64,000 bases of DNA, from positions 1 through 64,000 of the forward strand of contig DUCS01000006.1 of NCBI GenBank assembly GCA_012959695.1, read 5' to 3'. Position numbers and translations under genes: made by a program. The notes beneath the pieces are model-generated. The model had not been told where the DNA came from, did not search any database, and was given only the letters and a program-made list of their open reading frames with translations. This stretch comes from Cycloclasticus sp. (lineage in GTDB: Bacteria; Pseudomonadota; Gammaproteobacteria; Methylococcales; Cycloclasticaceae). Positions 23,789 to 32,965 of this stretch are shown piece after piece. Positions within the stretch are counted from its first letter, which is position 1. The number at the start of each line of letters is the position of its first letter.

Positions 23789-25744
23789 ATGGAGTTTAAA
23801 CCGTACCCCAATACCGTTTGGGAGCCAAATGACGAATTAACGTCAATATCTCAAATGCAGAGGTTTATACGCACGACAGGCCTAGCTGATTACGACGAGC
23901 TGTTAAGTAAAGCTGATGAAGACCCTGAGTGGTTTTGGAATGCCGCGATTGATTTTTTAGACATCAAATTCTACCAACCGTACGATAAAGTATTAGATGC
24001 CAGTAAAGGCATTGAATGGACGCAATGGTGCGTTGGCGGCAAAACCAACATGGTGCTCAATTGCCTAGACAAACACAAAGGCACGGATGTTTGGGATAAG
24101 CCGTTTATTCATCATGAAACTGAAGCTGGGATAAAAAGCTCCCTTACTTATAAAGAACTCGATGCTAAAGTCTGCCAGTTAACCAATGGATTGCGTTCAT
24201 TAGGGCTTAAGAAAGGCGATGCTATTGGCCTTTATATGCCAATGATTCCAGAGGTAGCAGTAGCCTTTTTAGCGATTATAAAAATGGGTGGCATGGTCAT
24301 CCCTTTGTTCTCTGGCTTTGGCCCAGAACCTATTATTGTTCGCCTTAATGATGGTGAAGCAAAGGCAGTGATTACGGTTGACGGCACCTTGCGACGGTCG
24401 AAACCCGTTAACCTAAAATCAACCATTAATGAAGCCAAGAAAAAGGTTCCATCACTAGAGCATGTCATTGTTTTTGACCACATGAATTTGGCGTTAACAA
24501 AACAACAGGGTGACTATGACTGGCATGCTTTAACAAAAAATATGCCCATTGATTGCGAGACTGAAGTGATGGATGCTGAAGACCCGATGATGTTGGTTTA
24601 CACATCGGGCACAACAGGGATGCCGAAAGGGACAGTGCAAACACATTGCGGTTTTATGATTAAAGGCATGTTTGATATGCACGTATTGTCAGAATTGTCA
24701 TCAGACGACCGGATGCTGTGGATGAGTGATATGGGCTGGGTTGTCGGCCCTTTAGAAATTATGGGCGTGAGTTATACCGGTGCCACATTAATCATGGGTG
24801 AGGGAGCGCCGAATTATCCAGACCCTGGTCGAATTTGGCGGTTTATCGATGAATATAAAGTAAGTTGGTTAGGATTCGCGCCGACTATCGCTCGTATTTT
24901 TATGAGTCAAGAAGAAGACCATGTGTCTCGTTACGACTTCTCATCATTAAAAGTTGTGCTCACCACGGGCGAGCCGTGGAACCCCGATGCATGGCTTTGG
25001 TTCTTTGATAAGGTTTGCGGTAAACGCGTTCCTATTTTGAACCTCACGGGCGGTACAGAAATTGGCTGTGGCATCTTGGGCTGTACTGTTTTGCGGCCTC
25101 TAAAGCCGTGTTGTTTCAATACAGCTATTCCTGCGATGGGTGCAGATATTCTTGATGAAAAAGGCAACACTATAGCGATTGGTAAAGTTGGTGAACTGGC
25201 GTTGAGACATCATTCAATTGGATTAACGCGTGGCTTATGGAATAACCCAGAACGCTACCTTGATAGTTATTGGCGAACCCTGCCGGGGATTTGGGTGCAC
25301 GGTGATTGGGCAGTTAAAGATGATGATGGCATGTGGTATGTGCTGGGTCGTTCTGATGATACTTTGAAAATAGCGGGTAAAAGAACAGGGCCTGCTGAAA
25401 TTGAAGGCCCATTATTGGCGACAAATAGAATTGTTGAGGCTGCTGTTGTAGGTGTACCAGATGAAGTAGGTGGTTCCGCCGTTGTTTGTGTTTGTGTGCC
25501 TAAACCTGATGAAAATGATGAATCTGCTTTAGCCGAAGTACTGATAAATGCCGTGATTACCGAAATGGGTAAATCATATAAACCCAAACAAATTGTGTTT
25601 GTTGAAGACTTACCTAAAACGCGCACCATGAAAGTGATGCGTCGGGTTGTAAAAGCTTTATTATTAGGTAAAGAGCCGGGAGATTTATCTTCTATGGTTA
25701 ACCCAGAATCACTTGCGTTTTTAAAACAAAAACGTTTATTATAA
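23789..25744 (+). CDS. Acyl-CoA synthetase, acetyl-CoA-synthetase-like
   Basis: An AMP-forming ANL ligase of about 651 residues, nearer acetyl/propionyl-CoA synthetases than fatty-acyl ligases in its domain layout. The phosphate loop is YTSGTTGMPKGTVQTH. Other visible motifs are the LTGGTEIGCGI motif, the WVHGDWAVKDDDG hinge and LKIAGKRTGPAEIE. The expected C-terminal lysine region reads LPKTRTMKVMRRVVK, with lysine after TRTM. I start at the ATG after TTTGGAGAG; an upstream TTG adds four codons. The stop codon overlaps an operator that serves the next gene. The acid substrate is unknown; a short acid or a product of the ketone pathways is likely. Confidence 0.87.
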   Translation: MEFKPYPNTVWEPNDELTSISQMQRFIRTTGLADYDELLSKADEDPEWFWNAAIDFLDIKFYQPYDKVLDASKGIEWTQWCVGGKTNMVLNCLDKHKGTDVWDKPFIHHETEAGIKSSLTYKELDAKVCQLTNGLRSLGLKKGDAIGLYMPMIPEVAVAFLAIIKMGGMVIPLFSGFGPEPIIVRLNDGEAKAVITVDGTLRRSKPVNLKSTINEAKKKVPSLEHVIVFDHMNLALTKQQGDYDWHALTKNMPIDCETEVMDAEDPMMLVYTSGTTGMPKGTVQTHCGFMIKGMFDMHVLSELSSDDRMLWMSDMGWVVGPLEIMGVSYTGATLIMGEGAPNYPDPGRIWRFIDEYKVSWLGFAPTIARIFMSQEEDHVSRYDFSSLKVVLTTGEPWNPDAWLWFFDKVCGKRVPILNLTGGTEIGCGILGCTVLRPLKPCCFNTAIPAMGADILDEKGNTIAIGKVGELALRHHSIGLTRGLWNNPERYLDSYWRTLPGIWVHGDWAVKDDDGMWYVLGRSDDTLKIAGKRTGPAEIEGPLLATNRIVEAAVVGVPDEVGGSAVVCVCVPKPDENDESALAEVLINAVITEMGKSYKPKQIVFVEDLPKTRTMKVMRRVVKALLLGKEPGDLSSMVNPESLAFLKQKRLL

Positions 25745-25754
25745 CAAGTGTTAG
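25741..25754. promoter_or_regulatory. Operator of the catabolic regulon, CoA-transferase operon
   Basis: ATAACAAGTGTTAG, the exact inverse of the site at 12523-12536. It overlaps the stop codon of the CoA ligase and lies 78 bases before the CoA-transferase start. Confidence 0.65.
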
Positions 25755-25832
25755 GTAGTTTTTTGGCCAGTGAATTGCTGGGTGTAATAGTTAAATAATT
25801 TGCTCGTTAAACGGGCTATTGTAGAGTTGAAA

Positions 25833-26978
25833 ATGGTTAAAGAACAAATAGCAGAATGGCCGCTTAAAGGCATTCGTGTTTATGAAATTGGAACGAGTGT
25901 AGCAGCACCCTTTGGTACATGGATTTTAGCGGCAATGGGCGCGGAAGTTATTAAGGTAGAACCTGAAGGCCGTGGTGATGATTGTCGACATTGGGGACCT
26001 CCATTTTGGAACGGTACTTCGTCGATGTTTCAAGCATTAAACCGTGATAAAAAGTCAGTCACCGTTGATTTAAGCGACCCTAAAGATAAAGAGTGGCTGC
26101 GAAATGAAATGATTAACAAAGCCGATGTGGTATTGCAAAATATGCGCCCGGGGAAAGTTGATTCATTAGGCTTAGGCGCCGATGAAATTTGCAAAGAAAA
26201 CCCAAAGCTGGTGTATTGTAATATTTGGGCTTTTGGCAAAACCGGCCCAATGGCGGACAAGCCGGGCTACGACCCATTAATGCAAGCCTACAGTGGTTTG
26301 ATGGGATTAAATGGTGAAGAGGGGCGCCCACCAGTAAGAATCGGTACATCGGCTATTGATATGGGCACAGGCATGTGGTGTGCTATTGCCATTATTGCTG
26401 CTTTATTTAACCGTCAAAAGACCGGAGAAGGTTGCATTGTTGATACGGCATTATACGAAACAGCCCTAAGTTGGATGACCTATCACATGGCAGGTTACCA
26501 CTCCACAGGTGAATTACCGACACCACAAGGTTCTGGTGTTCAAGGTATTGCACCTTATCAAGCGTATGAATGTTCTGATGGCTTCTTGGTTATTGCTGCA
26601 CCAAACAATAAGTTATTTGAGCTGTTAAAAAGCGTATTGGGTCATCCCGATTGGACAGAAGAAGAGCGGTTTCAAACGAACCCATTACGTTTTCAAAACA
26701 AACCTGAATTAAACCGCTTGATAACAGCCATTACCATTAAGGAAACGCGATCGCATTGGCGTGAAAAACTGGATAACATAGGTATCCCTAATTCACCCAT
26801 TCAAATGGTTGATGAGGTGCTTAACGACCCACAAACGCAATCTTTGGGTATTGTTCAAGAATCTGTTGAAAATGCCATGAAGTTGGTTGGTCTACCTATT
26901 ATGTTTAACGGTAAACGGCCTCCACTACAAAACGAAGCACCTGAGTTGGGTGCCGACAACGATACTTATAAAAGCTAA
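25833..26978 (+). CDS. Family III CoA-transferase (CaiB/BaiF)
   Basis: About 381 residues, with the N-terminal GIRVYEIGTSVAAPFGTWILA, VIKVEPEGRGDDCRHWGPP and the catalytic aspartate in IGTSAIDMGTG. It begins a long plus-strand operon of beta-oxidation genes, 18 bases ahead of an acyl-CoA dehydrogenase. The start chosen is the ATG just after GAGTTGAAA; an upstream in-frame TTG is less likely. The obvious role is loading CoA on the acid processed by the following dehydrogenase. The substrate is unknown. Confidence 0.88.
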   Translation: MVKEQIAEWPLKGIRVYEIGTSVAAPFGTWILAAMGAEVIKVEPEGRGDDCRHWGPPFWNGTSSMFQALNRDKKSVTVDLSDPKDKEWLRNEMINKADVVLQNMRPGKVDSLGLGADEICKENPKLVYCNIWAFGKTGPMADKPGYDPLMQAYSGLMGLNGEEGRPPVRIGTSAIDMGTGMWCAIAIIAALFNRQKTGEGCIVDTALYETALSWMTYHMAGYHSTGELPTPQGSGVQGIAPYQAYECSDGFLVIAAPNNKLFELLKSVLGHPDWTEEERFQTNPLRFQNKPELNRLITAITIKETRSHWREKLDNIGIPNSPIQMVDEVLNDPQTQSLGIVQESVENAMKLVGLPIMFNGKRPPLQNEAPELGADNDTYKS

Positions 26979-26996
26979 ACATAAAAATAAATAATT

Positions 26997-28169
26997 ATGA
27001 CTGAATTATCAATACCACTAGGCAATGACTATGCGGATATCCGCGATGCAGTTAATAGGATTTGTGACGATTTTCCGGGCGAATACTGGCGTAAGTTAGA
27101 TGCTGAAAGTGCTTACCCTGAAGAGTTTGTTAACGCACTAACAGAGTCTGGTTTTTTATCTGCACTAATTCCAGAAGAATACGGCGGCGTTGGCTTGCCA
27201 TTAAGAGCCGCCGCAGTGATTATGGAAACGATACATGCATCCGGTGGTTCTGCCTCTGCCTGTCATGCACAAATGTACATTATGGGTGCCGTGTTGCGGC
27301 ATGGTAGCGAAGAGCAAAAACAAAAATATTTACCGAAAATTGCCACCGGTGAATTACGGTTGCAAGCCTTTGCTGTAACAGAACCAACGTCTGGTTCGGA
27401 TACAACAAAACTGCGCACTAAAGCGGTTAAAAAAGGCGATAAATATATTATTAACGGCCAAAAAGTTTGGACAAGCCGCGCGTTTCAGTCTGATTTAATG
27501 TTGCTGTTGGCTCGTACTACACCGCTTGAAGATGTCGCTAAACCGACGGATGGCTTATCCATATTCTTGGTGGATATGCGTGAAGTGGTGGGCAATGGCA
27601 TGGAAATAAAAGCGATTGATGCGATGATCAATCACAACACAACTGAAGTGTTTTTCGACAATATGGAAATACCTGCTGATGCGCTGATTGGTGAAGAAGG
27701 CAAAGGTTTTCGCTATGTCATGAGCGGTATGAATGCAGAACGAGTGATTATTGCCGGCGAAAGCATTGGTGATGCGCGGTTCTTTATCGACCGAGCAACA
27801 AACTATGCCAAAGAACGTGTGATTTTTGGTGGGCCAATTGGCAAAAACCAAGGTATTCAATTTCCAATAGCAAGAGCCTATGCGGAAATTGAAGCCGCTG
27901 AATTAATGGCAAGAAAAGCAGCAGCGCTATTTGAAGCCGATGAGCCATGCGGTGCAGAAGCTAATATGGCGAAAATGTTATGTGCTGAAGCGGCCTGGAA
28001 TGCTGGTGAAGCCTGTATGCAAACACACGGCGGATTTGCATTCGCAACTGAATATGATATTGAACGAAAGTGGCGCGAGGCAAGGCTGTATTTAATCGCA
28101 CCTATTTCAACGAATATGATATTAAGCTTTATTGGCCATCATGTATTAGGTATGCCAAAATCATACTGA
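26997..28169 (+). CDS. Acyl-CoA dehydrogenase
   Basis: An FAD enzyme of 390 residues. FAD/substrate motifs are AVTEPTSGSDTTKL and NGQKVWTSRA. The probable catalytic base is the glutamate in GMNAERVIIAGES, the isovaleryl/long-chain-type position, because the alternative EGT motif near the C-terminus is replaced by APISTN. The C-terminus ends LGMPKSY, almost as in the dehydrogenase at 58406-59572 (LGLPKSY), so the two are paralogues. It follows the CoA-transferase, which probably supplies its substrate. Confidence 0.92.
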   Translation: MTELSIPLGNDYADIRDAVNRICDDFPGEYWRKLDAESAYPEEFVNALTESGFLSALIPEEYGGVGLPLRAAAVIMETIHASGGSASACHAQMYIMGAVLRHGSEEQKQKYLPKIATGELRLQAFAVTEPTSGSDTTKLRTKAVKKGDKYIINGQKVWTSRAFQSDLMLLLARTTPLEDVAKPTDGLSIFLVDMREVVGNGMEIKAIDAMINHNTTEVFFDNMEIPADALIGEEGKGFRYVMSGMNAERVIIAGESIGDARFFIDRATNYAKERVIFGGPIGKNQGIQFPIARAYAEIEAAELMARKAAALFEADEPCGAEANMAKMLCAEAAWNAGEACMQTHGGFAFATEYDIERKWREARLYLIAPISTNMILSFIGHHVLGMPKSY

Positions 28170-28221
28170 TTAAATTAATATAAAAACCGACATAAAAAGA
28201 ACATTACAGCAGGAGAACAAC

Positions 28222-28977
28222 ATGGGAAGAGTAAGCGGAAAAATAGTATTGGTCACAGGCGCCGCAATGGGCATGGGTCGCACACATTGTGAATTATTAG
28301 CCGAAGAAGGCGCTACCGTTATCGTTACGGATATGAACACAACAGAAGGAGTTGCGACGGCTGATTCCATTAATGCAGCCGGTGGCAAAGCGGAGTTTTT
28401 ACCGCTTAATGTAACCAATGAAAGCGAATGGATTAGTGTTGTTGAGCAAATTGTTGCTAAACATGGCCAAATTGATGTGCTTGTTAATAACGCGGGCATC
28501 TTAATTATTAAAGCAGTTGAAGAAACAAGCACGGAAGAATGGGATCGTACTTTTGATATTAATGTTAAAGGTGTTTTCTTTGGTACGAAAGCTGTATTAC
28601 CCGCCATGCAAAAAGCAGGCGGTGGTTCTATCGTTAATATTTCATCTATTTATGGCATTGTTGGGGCGCCAGTATCAGCTGCTTACCAAGCAACAAAAGG
28701 TGCAGTTAGGTTATTCACTAAAGCCACAGCGGTAGATTACGCACAATACAATATTCGCGTTAACTCAGTTCATCCTGGTGTTATCGACACACCTATGACT
28801 AAGGATTTATTGCACGGTGATGAGGAAGTTCGCCAAGCGATTATGGGCACAACTATCTTAAATAGACCTGCTCAACCTCGTGAAGTGTCTTATGCGGTTT
28901 TACATTTAGCCAGCGATGATTCTTCCTTTATGAATGGATCTGAAATGGTAGTTGATGGCGGTTACACTGCTGTTTAA
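28222..28977 (+). CDS. SDR, cyclopentanol/cyclohexanol dehydrogenase-like
   Basis: A classical short-chain dehydrogenase of 251 residues: cofactor loop TGAAMGMG at 12-19, NNAG at 89-92, catalytic S141/142 and Y155-x3-K159. The whole pattern (MGRV start, TGxAMGMGxTHC, SSIYGxVGAP, VNSVHPGVIDTPM) resembles CpnA, the cyclopentanol dehydrogenase of Comamonas, from memory. It would make the cyclic ketone used by the BVMO. It lies in the operon with acyl-CoA dehydrogenases, has an AGGAG site, and stands 14 kb from the BVMO. A general hydroxyacyl or steroid dehydrogenase role is the alternative. Confidence 0.85.
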   Translation: MGRVSGKIVLVTGAAMGMGRTHCELLAEEGATVIVTDMNTTEGVATADSINAAGGKAEFLPLNVTNESEWISVVEQIVAKHGQIDVLVNNAGILIIKAVEETSTEEWDRTFDINVKGVFFGTKAVLPAMQKAGGGSIVNISSIYGIVGAPVSAAYQATKGAVRLFTKATAVDYAQYNIRVNSVHPGVIDTPMTKDLLHGDEEVRQAIMGTTILNRPAQPREVSYAVLHLASDDSSFMNGSEMVVDGGYTAV

Positions 28978-28998
28978 TCGGCAAAAGGTTTACTCAGT

Positions 28999-30147
28999 TT
29001 GCAACGTTTAAATTTTGAGCCTGTATTAACAGGCAAAAAAGAGGCCGCCTTACGTTCTGACGTGAGGCGTTTTCTTGCTAATCAAGGCACGTTTCCACCC
29101 GGAGAGGTCATTGATTCTTGGTCAGTTTGTAATCCAGAATTCAGCCGTTTAATTGCAGCTGAAGGTTGGCTTGGGATGACATGGCCAACTGAATATGGCG
29201 GCGGTGGGCGCAGTTACCTAGAGCGCTATGTGGTCATTGAAGAATTATTGGCCGCTGGTGCACCAGTTGGTGCGCATTGGGTTGCGGATCGACAAAGTGG
29301 GCCATTATTACTTCGTTTTGGAACGGAGGAACAGCGTCAACACTTCCTACCTAAAATAGTCCGTGGTGAATGCTTTTTTGCTATCGGCATGAGTGAGGCT
29401 AATAGTGGCTCTGATTTGGCATCTATTAAAACGCGTGCTGAACGCGTTGATGGAGGCTGGTTAGTTAACGGCTCTAAAATATGGACGAGTTGGGCACACG
29501 TCTGCCAACAAATGATTACGTTGTGCCGAACCGAAGCGCCAACAAAAGATCGGCATGCAGGTCTTAGCCAATTCATTATTGATTTAGACCATGAAGGGAT
29601 CACGATGAACCCGATTAAAAACATGGCCGGTGAAGAACACTTCAATGAAATTTTCTTTGATAACGTGTTTGTACCCGACACTCGTGTGATTGGTGAAGTT
29701 AACCAAGGTTGGAATCAGGTGATGGCGGAACTTGCGTTTGAACGCAGTGGGCCAGAGCGTTTTTTAAGTAGTTATCGATTGCTTGAAGCGGCTGTTGAAA
29801 TTCTTCGCGCAAAAGAGCTGCAGCAACATGCGGCAGCGATTATCGGCCAATTTACGGCTAGATTAATGGTCTTAAGGCAAATGTCACTGTCGGTTGCCAA
29901 TCAACTTCAGCAAGGGAAATTACCGGTCAATGAAGCGTCTGTTGTCAAAGACCTAGGTACCTCTTTTGAACAAGAAGTGCCAGATGCACTACGGCTTATT
30001 CTTTCTACTGAGGCTCGTTTAGATGCTAAGCAGGGTGTAGAGAGGTTGTTGTCAGATGCTATTCTAAAATCTCCCTCATTTTCGCTACGCGGTGGTACTC
30101 GTGAAATTTTAAGAGGCATTATTGCAAGAGGCCTTGGATTACGATGA
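28999..30147 (+). CDS. Acyl-CoA dehydrogenase, first partner of an adjacent pair
   Basis: 382 residues. The FAD region reads AIGMSEANSGSDLASIKT and NGSKIWTSWAH, a probable base is the glutamate in LAFERSGPER, and the C-terminus has RGGTREILRGIIARGLGL. The start is a TTG with AAAAGG 11 bases upstream, since no ATG is near the family N-terminus. Its stop overlaps the next gene (ATGA). Overlapping acyl-CoA dehydrogenase pairs are known to form alpha2-beta2 heterotetramers, especially in steroid and ring-compound breakdown, and I infer the same here. Confidence 0.88.
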   Translation: MQRLNFEPVLTGKKEAALRSDVRRFLANQGTFPPGEVIDSWSVCNPEFSRLIAAEGWLGMTWPTEYGGGGRSYLERYVVIEELLAAGAPVGAHWVADRQSGPLLLRFGTEEQRQHFLPKIVRGECFFAIGMSEANSGSDLASIKTRAERVDGGWLVNGSKIWTSWAHVCQQMITLCRTEAPTKDRHAGLSQFIIDLDHEGITMNPIKNMAGEEHFNEIFFDNVFVPDTRVIGEVNQGWNQVMAELAFERSGPERFLSSYRLLEAAVEILRAKELQQHAAAIIGQFTARLMVLRQMSLSVANQLQQGKLPVNEASVVKDLGTSFEQEVPDALRLILSTEARLDAKQGVERLLSDAILKSPSFSLRGGTREILRGIIARGLGLR

Positions 30148-31181
30148 ACGATTTAGTTAAATTAGTCGAAGAATCAGCAACGCGCATATTTAAAGATTTC
30201 TCAGAATCCGATGTCTATGACAGCATGGAAGCAGGCGCTTTTCCAATTCAATTATGGAATGACTTTCTTGCTGATGGTTGGTTTAGAACCACCTTAACAG
30301 AAGAGAATGGCGGTACTGGGCTCGGCTTAGCAGGCGGTTACGTGCTTATGCGACTTGCAGGCTACTATGCGGCACCAATACCGATTATGGAGCCGCTACT
30401 TGGCTTGTATGTCTTGTCACAAGCAGGCATGCCAATAACAGATGAGCTATTGATACCGGTTGTTTTAGATAACGAACCTGTTGGCGACACTATATCAATA
30501 GCCGGTGTACCGTGGGCACGTGATGCAGCGGGTTTAGTTGTTGTTTTCACATCCAATGGAAACACATACATTAACCTTATACGGCGTGAAAATTACACCG
30601 TTATCACATCACAAAATATGGCTGGTGAACCACGTGATGACGTGCAATTAAACATTAACCCGTTAGATGCTGCTCAGCGACTTAGTGACGATATAACAGC
30701 CTCACAAATATCAAGCTGGTTAGCGTTAGGCAAATCGGTAATGACAGCCGGCGCACTTCAACGTGTATTGGAAAGAACCGTGGAATATGCAACAGAGCGA
30801 TCACAATTTGGGCGTCAAATTGGTAAGTTTCAGGCCGTGCAGCAACAGTTGGCTGTGCAAGCAGAGCTGACCAGTGCATCGAACTGCGCAGTCGATGCCG
30901 CTATTGGCCACATTGGCACACCTCAAGAGTGGGAGCTAATTGCCTGTGCAAAAATCACCACGGCTGAGGCTGCCGGCTATGCCGCAAAAACAGCACATGC
31001 GGTACATGCGGCGATTGGTTTTACTCATGAATGCCCCTTACAGTTAAGCACCCGCCGCTTATGGTCGTGGCGTGATGAATATGGCAATGAACAAGACTGG
31101 TCAATACGTTTAGGAGAATATTCTCTTAAACTAAATACCGATGGTTTATGGCCTTGGTTAACAACACAAACAGGTGAATAG
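30144..31181 (+). CDS. Acyl-CoA dehydrogenase, second partner of an adjacent pair
   Basis: A shorter (345-residue), diverged acyl-CoA dehydrogenase. The N-terminal LTEENGGTGLGLAGGYVLM and the C-terminal helix bundle (TERSQFGRQIGKFQAVQQQLA) are recognisable. The central FAD-binding beta region is degenerate (no SEP/SGSD motif), and no glutamate is found at either usual catalytic position. This is the normal state of the helper subunit in heteromeric enzymes. The start overlaps the previous stop by four bases, so translation is coupled and the subunits are probably made in equal amounts. Confidence 0.88.
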   Translation: MNDLVKLVEESATRIFKDFSESDVYDSMEAGAFPIQLWNDFLADGWFRTTLTEENGGTGLGLAGGYVLMRLAGYYAAPIPIMEPLLGLYVLSQAGMPITDELLIPVVLDNEPVGDTISIAGVPWARDAAGLVVVFTSNGNTYINLIRRENYTVITSQNMAGEPRDDVQLNINPLDAAQRLSDDITASQISSWLALGKSVMTAGALQRVLERTVEYATERSQFGRQIGKFQAVQQQLAVQAELTSASNCAVDAAIGHIGTPQEWELIACAKITTAEAAGYAAKTAHAVHAAIGFTHECPLQLSTRRLWSWRDEYGNEQDWSIRLGEYSLKLNTDGLWPWLTTQTGE

Positions 31182-31190
31182 GAGAGCAGT

Positions 31191-31991
31191 GTGACAAAAG
31201 CAGTAGAGAGTGAATTAGTTGACGGCATCGCCATATGGCGGATGAATCTTATTGAAACGCGTAATGCAATTTCAGACGGTAATATGATCGAAGAACTGGT
31301 CGAATTAGCTGAACAAGCACAAGCAAACCCTGATGTACGTGTTGTTATTCTTACCGGTAATGGCCCTGCTTTTTCATCGGGTGGTAATGTTAAAAAAATT
31401 CGTGCTGAAATGACTGAATCAGACAAAACGCCACACGAGTTGGCTAACTGGTATCGGGAAGGCATTCAACGGATTCCACTGGCGTTCCAAAAACTTGATG
31501 TGCCAATTATTGCGGCAGTTAACGGGCCAGCGATTGGTGCAGGTTGCGATTTAACGTGTATGTGCGATATGCGAATTGCTGCCGAAAGTGCGCGTTTTGC
31601 TGAAAGTTTCGTAAAGCTTGGCATTATTCCTGGCGACGGTGGTGCGTGGTTACTACCTCGTGCAGTTGGCTTAGCAAAAGCTGCTGAAATGGCGTTTACT
31701 GGCGACCCCATCTGTGCACAAGAAGCGCTGGAATGCGGTTTAGTATCAAAAGTGGTTGCAGACGAAGACTTGATGGACGAAGCCTTAAAGCTAGCGAAAC
31801 GAGTGGCTGCAAACCCGCCAGTATCGGTACGAATGGCAAAACAACTGATGCGCGAAGGCCAAAATACGAATTTAGAAACACATCTACAAATGGCCGCCGT
31901 TATGCAAGCGGTATCACACAGAACAGATGATCACCGTGAAGCGATGAACTCTATTTTCGAAAAAAGAAAAGGCGACTATAAAGGACGTTAA
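31191..31991 (+). CDS. Enoyl-CoA hydratase/isomerase family protein
   Basis: A crotonase of 266 residues. The oxyanion-hole segments are GPAFSSGGNVKKI and NGPAIGAGCDLTCMCD, followed by VKLGIIPGDGGAWLLPR. The start is GTG, preceded by AGGAGAG, which also overlaps the end of the previous gene region. It follows the dehydrogenase pair and precedes an SDR, giving the dehydrogenation-hydration-oxidation order of beta-oxidation. Hydratase is the default; isomerase or hydrolase activity is possible in this superfamily. Confidence 0.88.
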   Translation: MTKAVESELVDGIAIWRMNLIETRNAISDGNMIEELVELAEQAQANPDVRVVILTGNGPAFSSGGNVKKIRAEMTESDKTPHELANWYREGIQRIPLAFQKLDVPIIAAVNGPAIGAGCDLTCMCDMRIAAESARFAESFVKLGIIPGDGGAWLLPRAVGLAKAAEMAFTGDPICAQEALECGLVSKVVADEDLMDEALKLAKRVAANPPVSVRMAKQLMREGQNTNLETHLQMAAVMQAVSHRTDDHREAMNSIFEKRKGDYKGR

Positions 31992-32029
31992 AGCCGGACC
32001 CAACAAGAACATAATATTGGAGAATAAAT

Positions 32030-32938
32030 ATGATGATGAAAGATAAAGTGGTTTTAGTAACAGGTGCGGGCCGAGGTATTGGCAGAGCAATGGCGATTAT
32101 GATGGCTCAAGAAGGTGCTAAAGTCGTTGTTAACGATTTAGGCGCCGGTGTTGGCGGTGAAGAAACGGGCGAAAGCCCTGCTGAAGAAGTCGTTGCAACT
32201 ATACGTGCTGCGGGCGGAGAAGCCGTAATTAATGGTGATAATGTAGCCAGCCTTGATGGTGCAGAGGCGATGATTCAGGATGCGATAGATAACTTTGGTC
32301 GAATCGATACCGTTGTTAATAATGCAGGTATTCTTCGGGATAGAATTTTCCATAAAATGTCGCCAGAAGAATGGAGCTCAGTTATTAATGTGCATCTAAA
32401 TGGCAGTTTTAACACGGCACATTTTGCTGCTAAACATTTCAAGAAACAAGAAAGCGGTAGCTTTGTGTTCATGACATCAACCTCAGGCTTAATTGGTAAC
32501 TTTGGCCAGGCGAACTATTCTGCTGCTAAAGCGGGCATTGCATCATTGTCTAAGAGCATTGCGCTTGATATGCAACGCTACAACGTACGTTCAAATTGCA
32601 TATCACCGTTTGCATGGAGCCGTATGATTGGTGCTATACCAGTGAACACGCCTGAAGAGAAAGCACGCGTTGATAAATTAAAAGAAATGACGCCTGAAAA
32701 AATCGCACCAATGGCAGTTTATTTAGCCAGTGATTCGGCCAGCGATGTGTCTGGGCAAATTTTCGCAGTAAGAAATAACGAAGTATTCTTGATGGGTCAA
32801 TCACGGCCATTGCGTTCTACGCACCGATCAGAAGGTTGGACACCACAAACCATTTCGGAACATGCAATCCCTGCATTAAAATCTAGCTTTTATCCGTTGG
32901 ATAGATCAGCAGATGTGTTCTCTTGGGATCCAGTTTAA
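32030..32938 (+). CDS. SDR, 3-hydroxyacyl-CoA dehydrogenase type
   Basis: 302 residues, resembling the dehydrogenase domain of peroxisomal multifunctional enzyme (17-beta-HSD4). Cofactor loop TGAGRGIGRA, the family-specific NDLGAGVGGEETGESPAEEVV, NNAG, and the catalytic YSAAK. A C-terminal tail of about 60 residues extends beyond a usual SDR (after NNEVFLMGQ), also typical of this group. It probably oxidises the 3-hydroxyacyl-CoA made by the preceding hydratase. The start could be any of the first two ATG codons (MMMKDK). Confidence 0.88.
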   Translation: MMMKDKVVLVTGAGRGIGRAMAIMMAQEGAKVVVNDLGAGVGGEETGESPAEEVVATIRAAGGEAVINGDNVASLDGAEAMIQDAIDNFGRIDTVVNNAGILRDRIFHKMSPEEWSSVINVHLNGSFNTAHFAAKHFKKQESGSFVFMTSTSGLIGNFGQANYSAAKAGIASLSKSIALDMQRYNVRSNCISPFAWSRMIGAIPVNTPEEKARVDKLKEMTPEKIAPMAVYLASDSASDVSGQIFAVRNNEVFLMGQSRPLRSTHRSEGWTPQTISEHAIPALKSSFYPLDRSADVFSWDPV

Positions 32939-32965
32939 TAACATTACTATAAGAAGGGGATCGGT

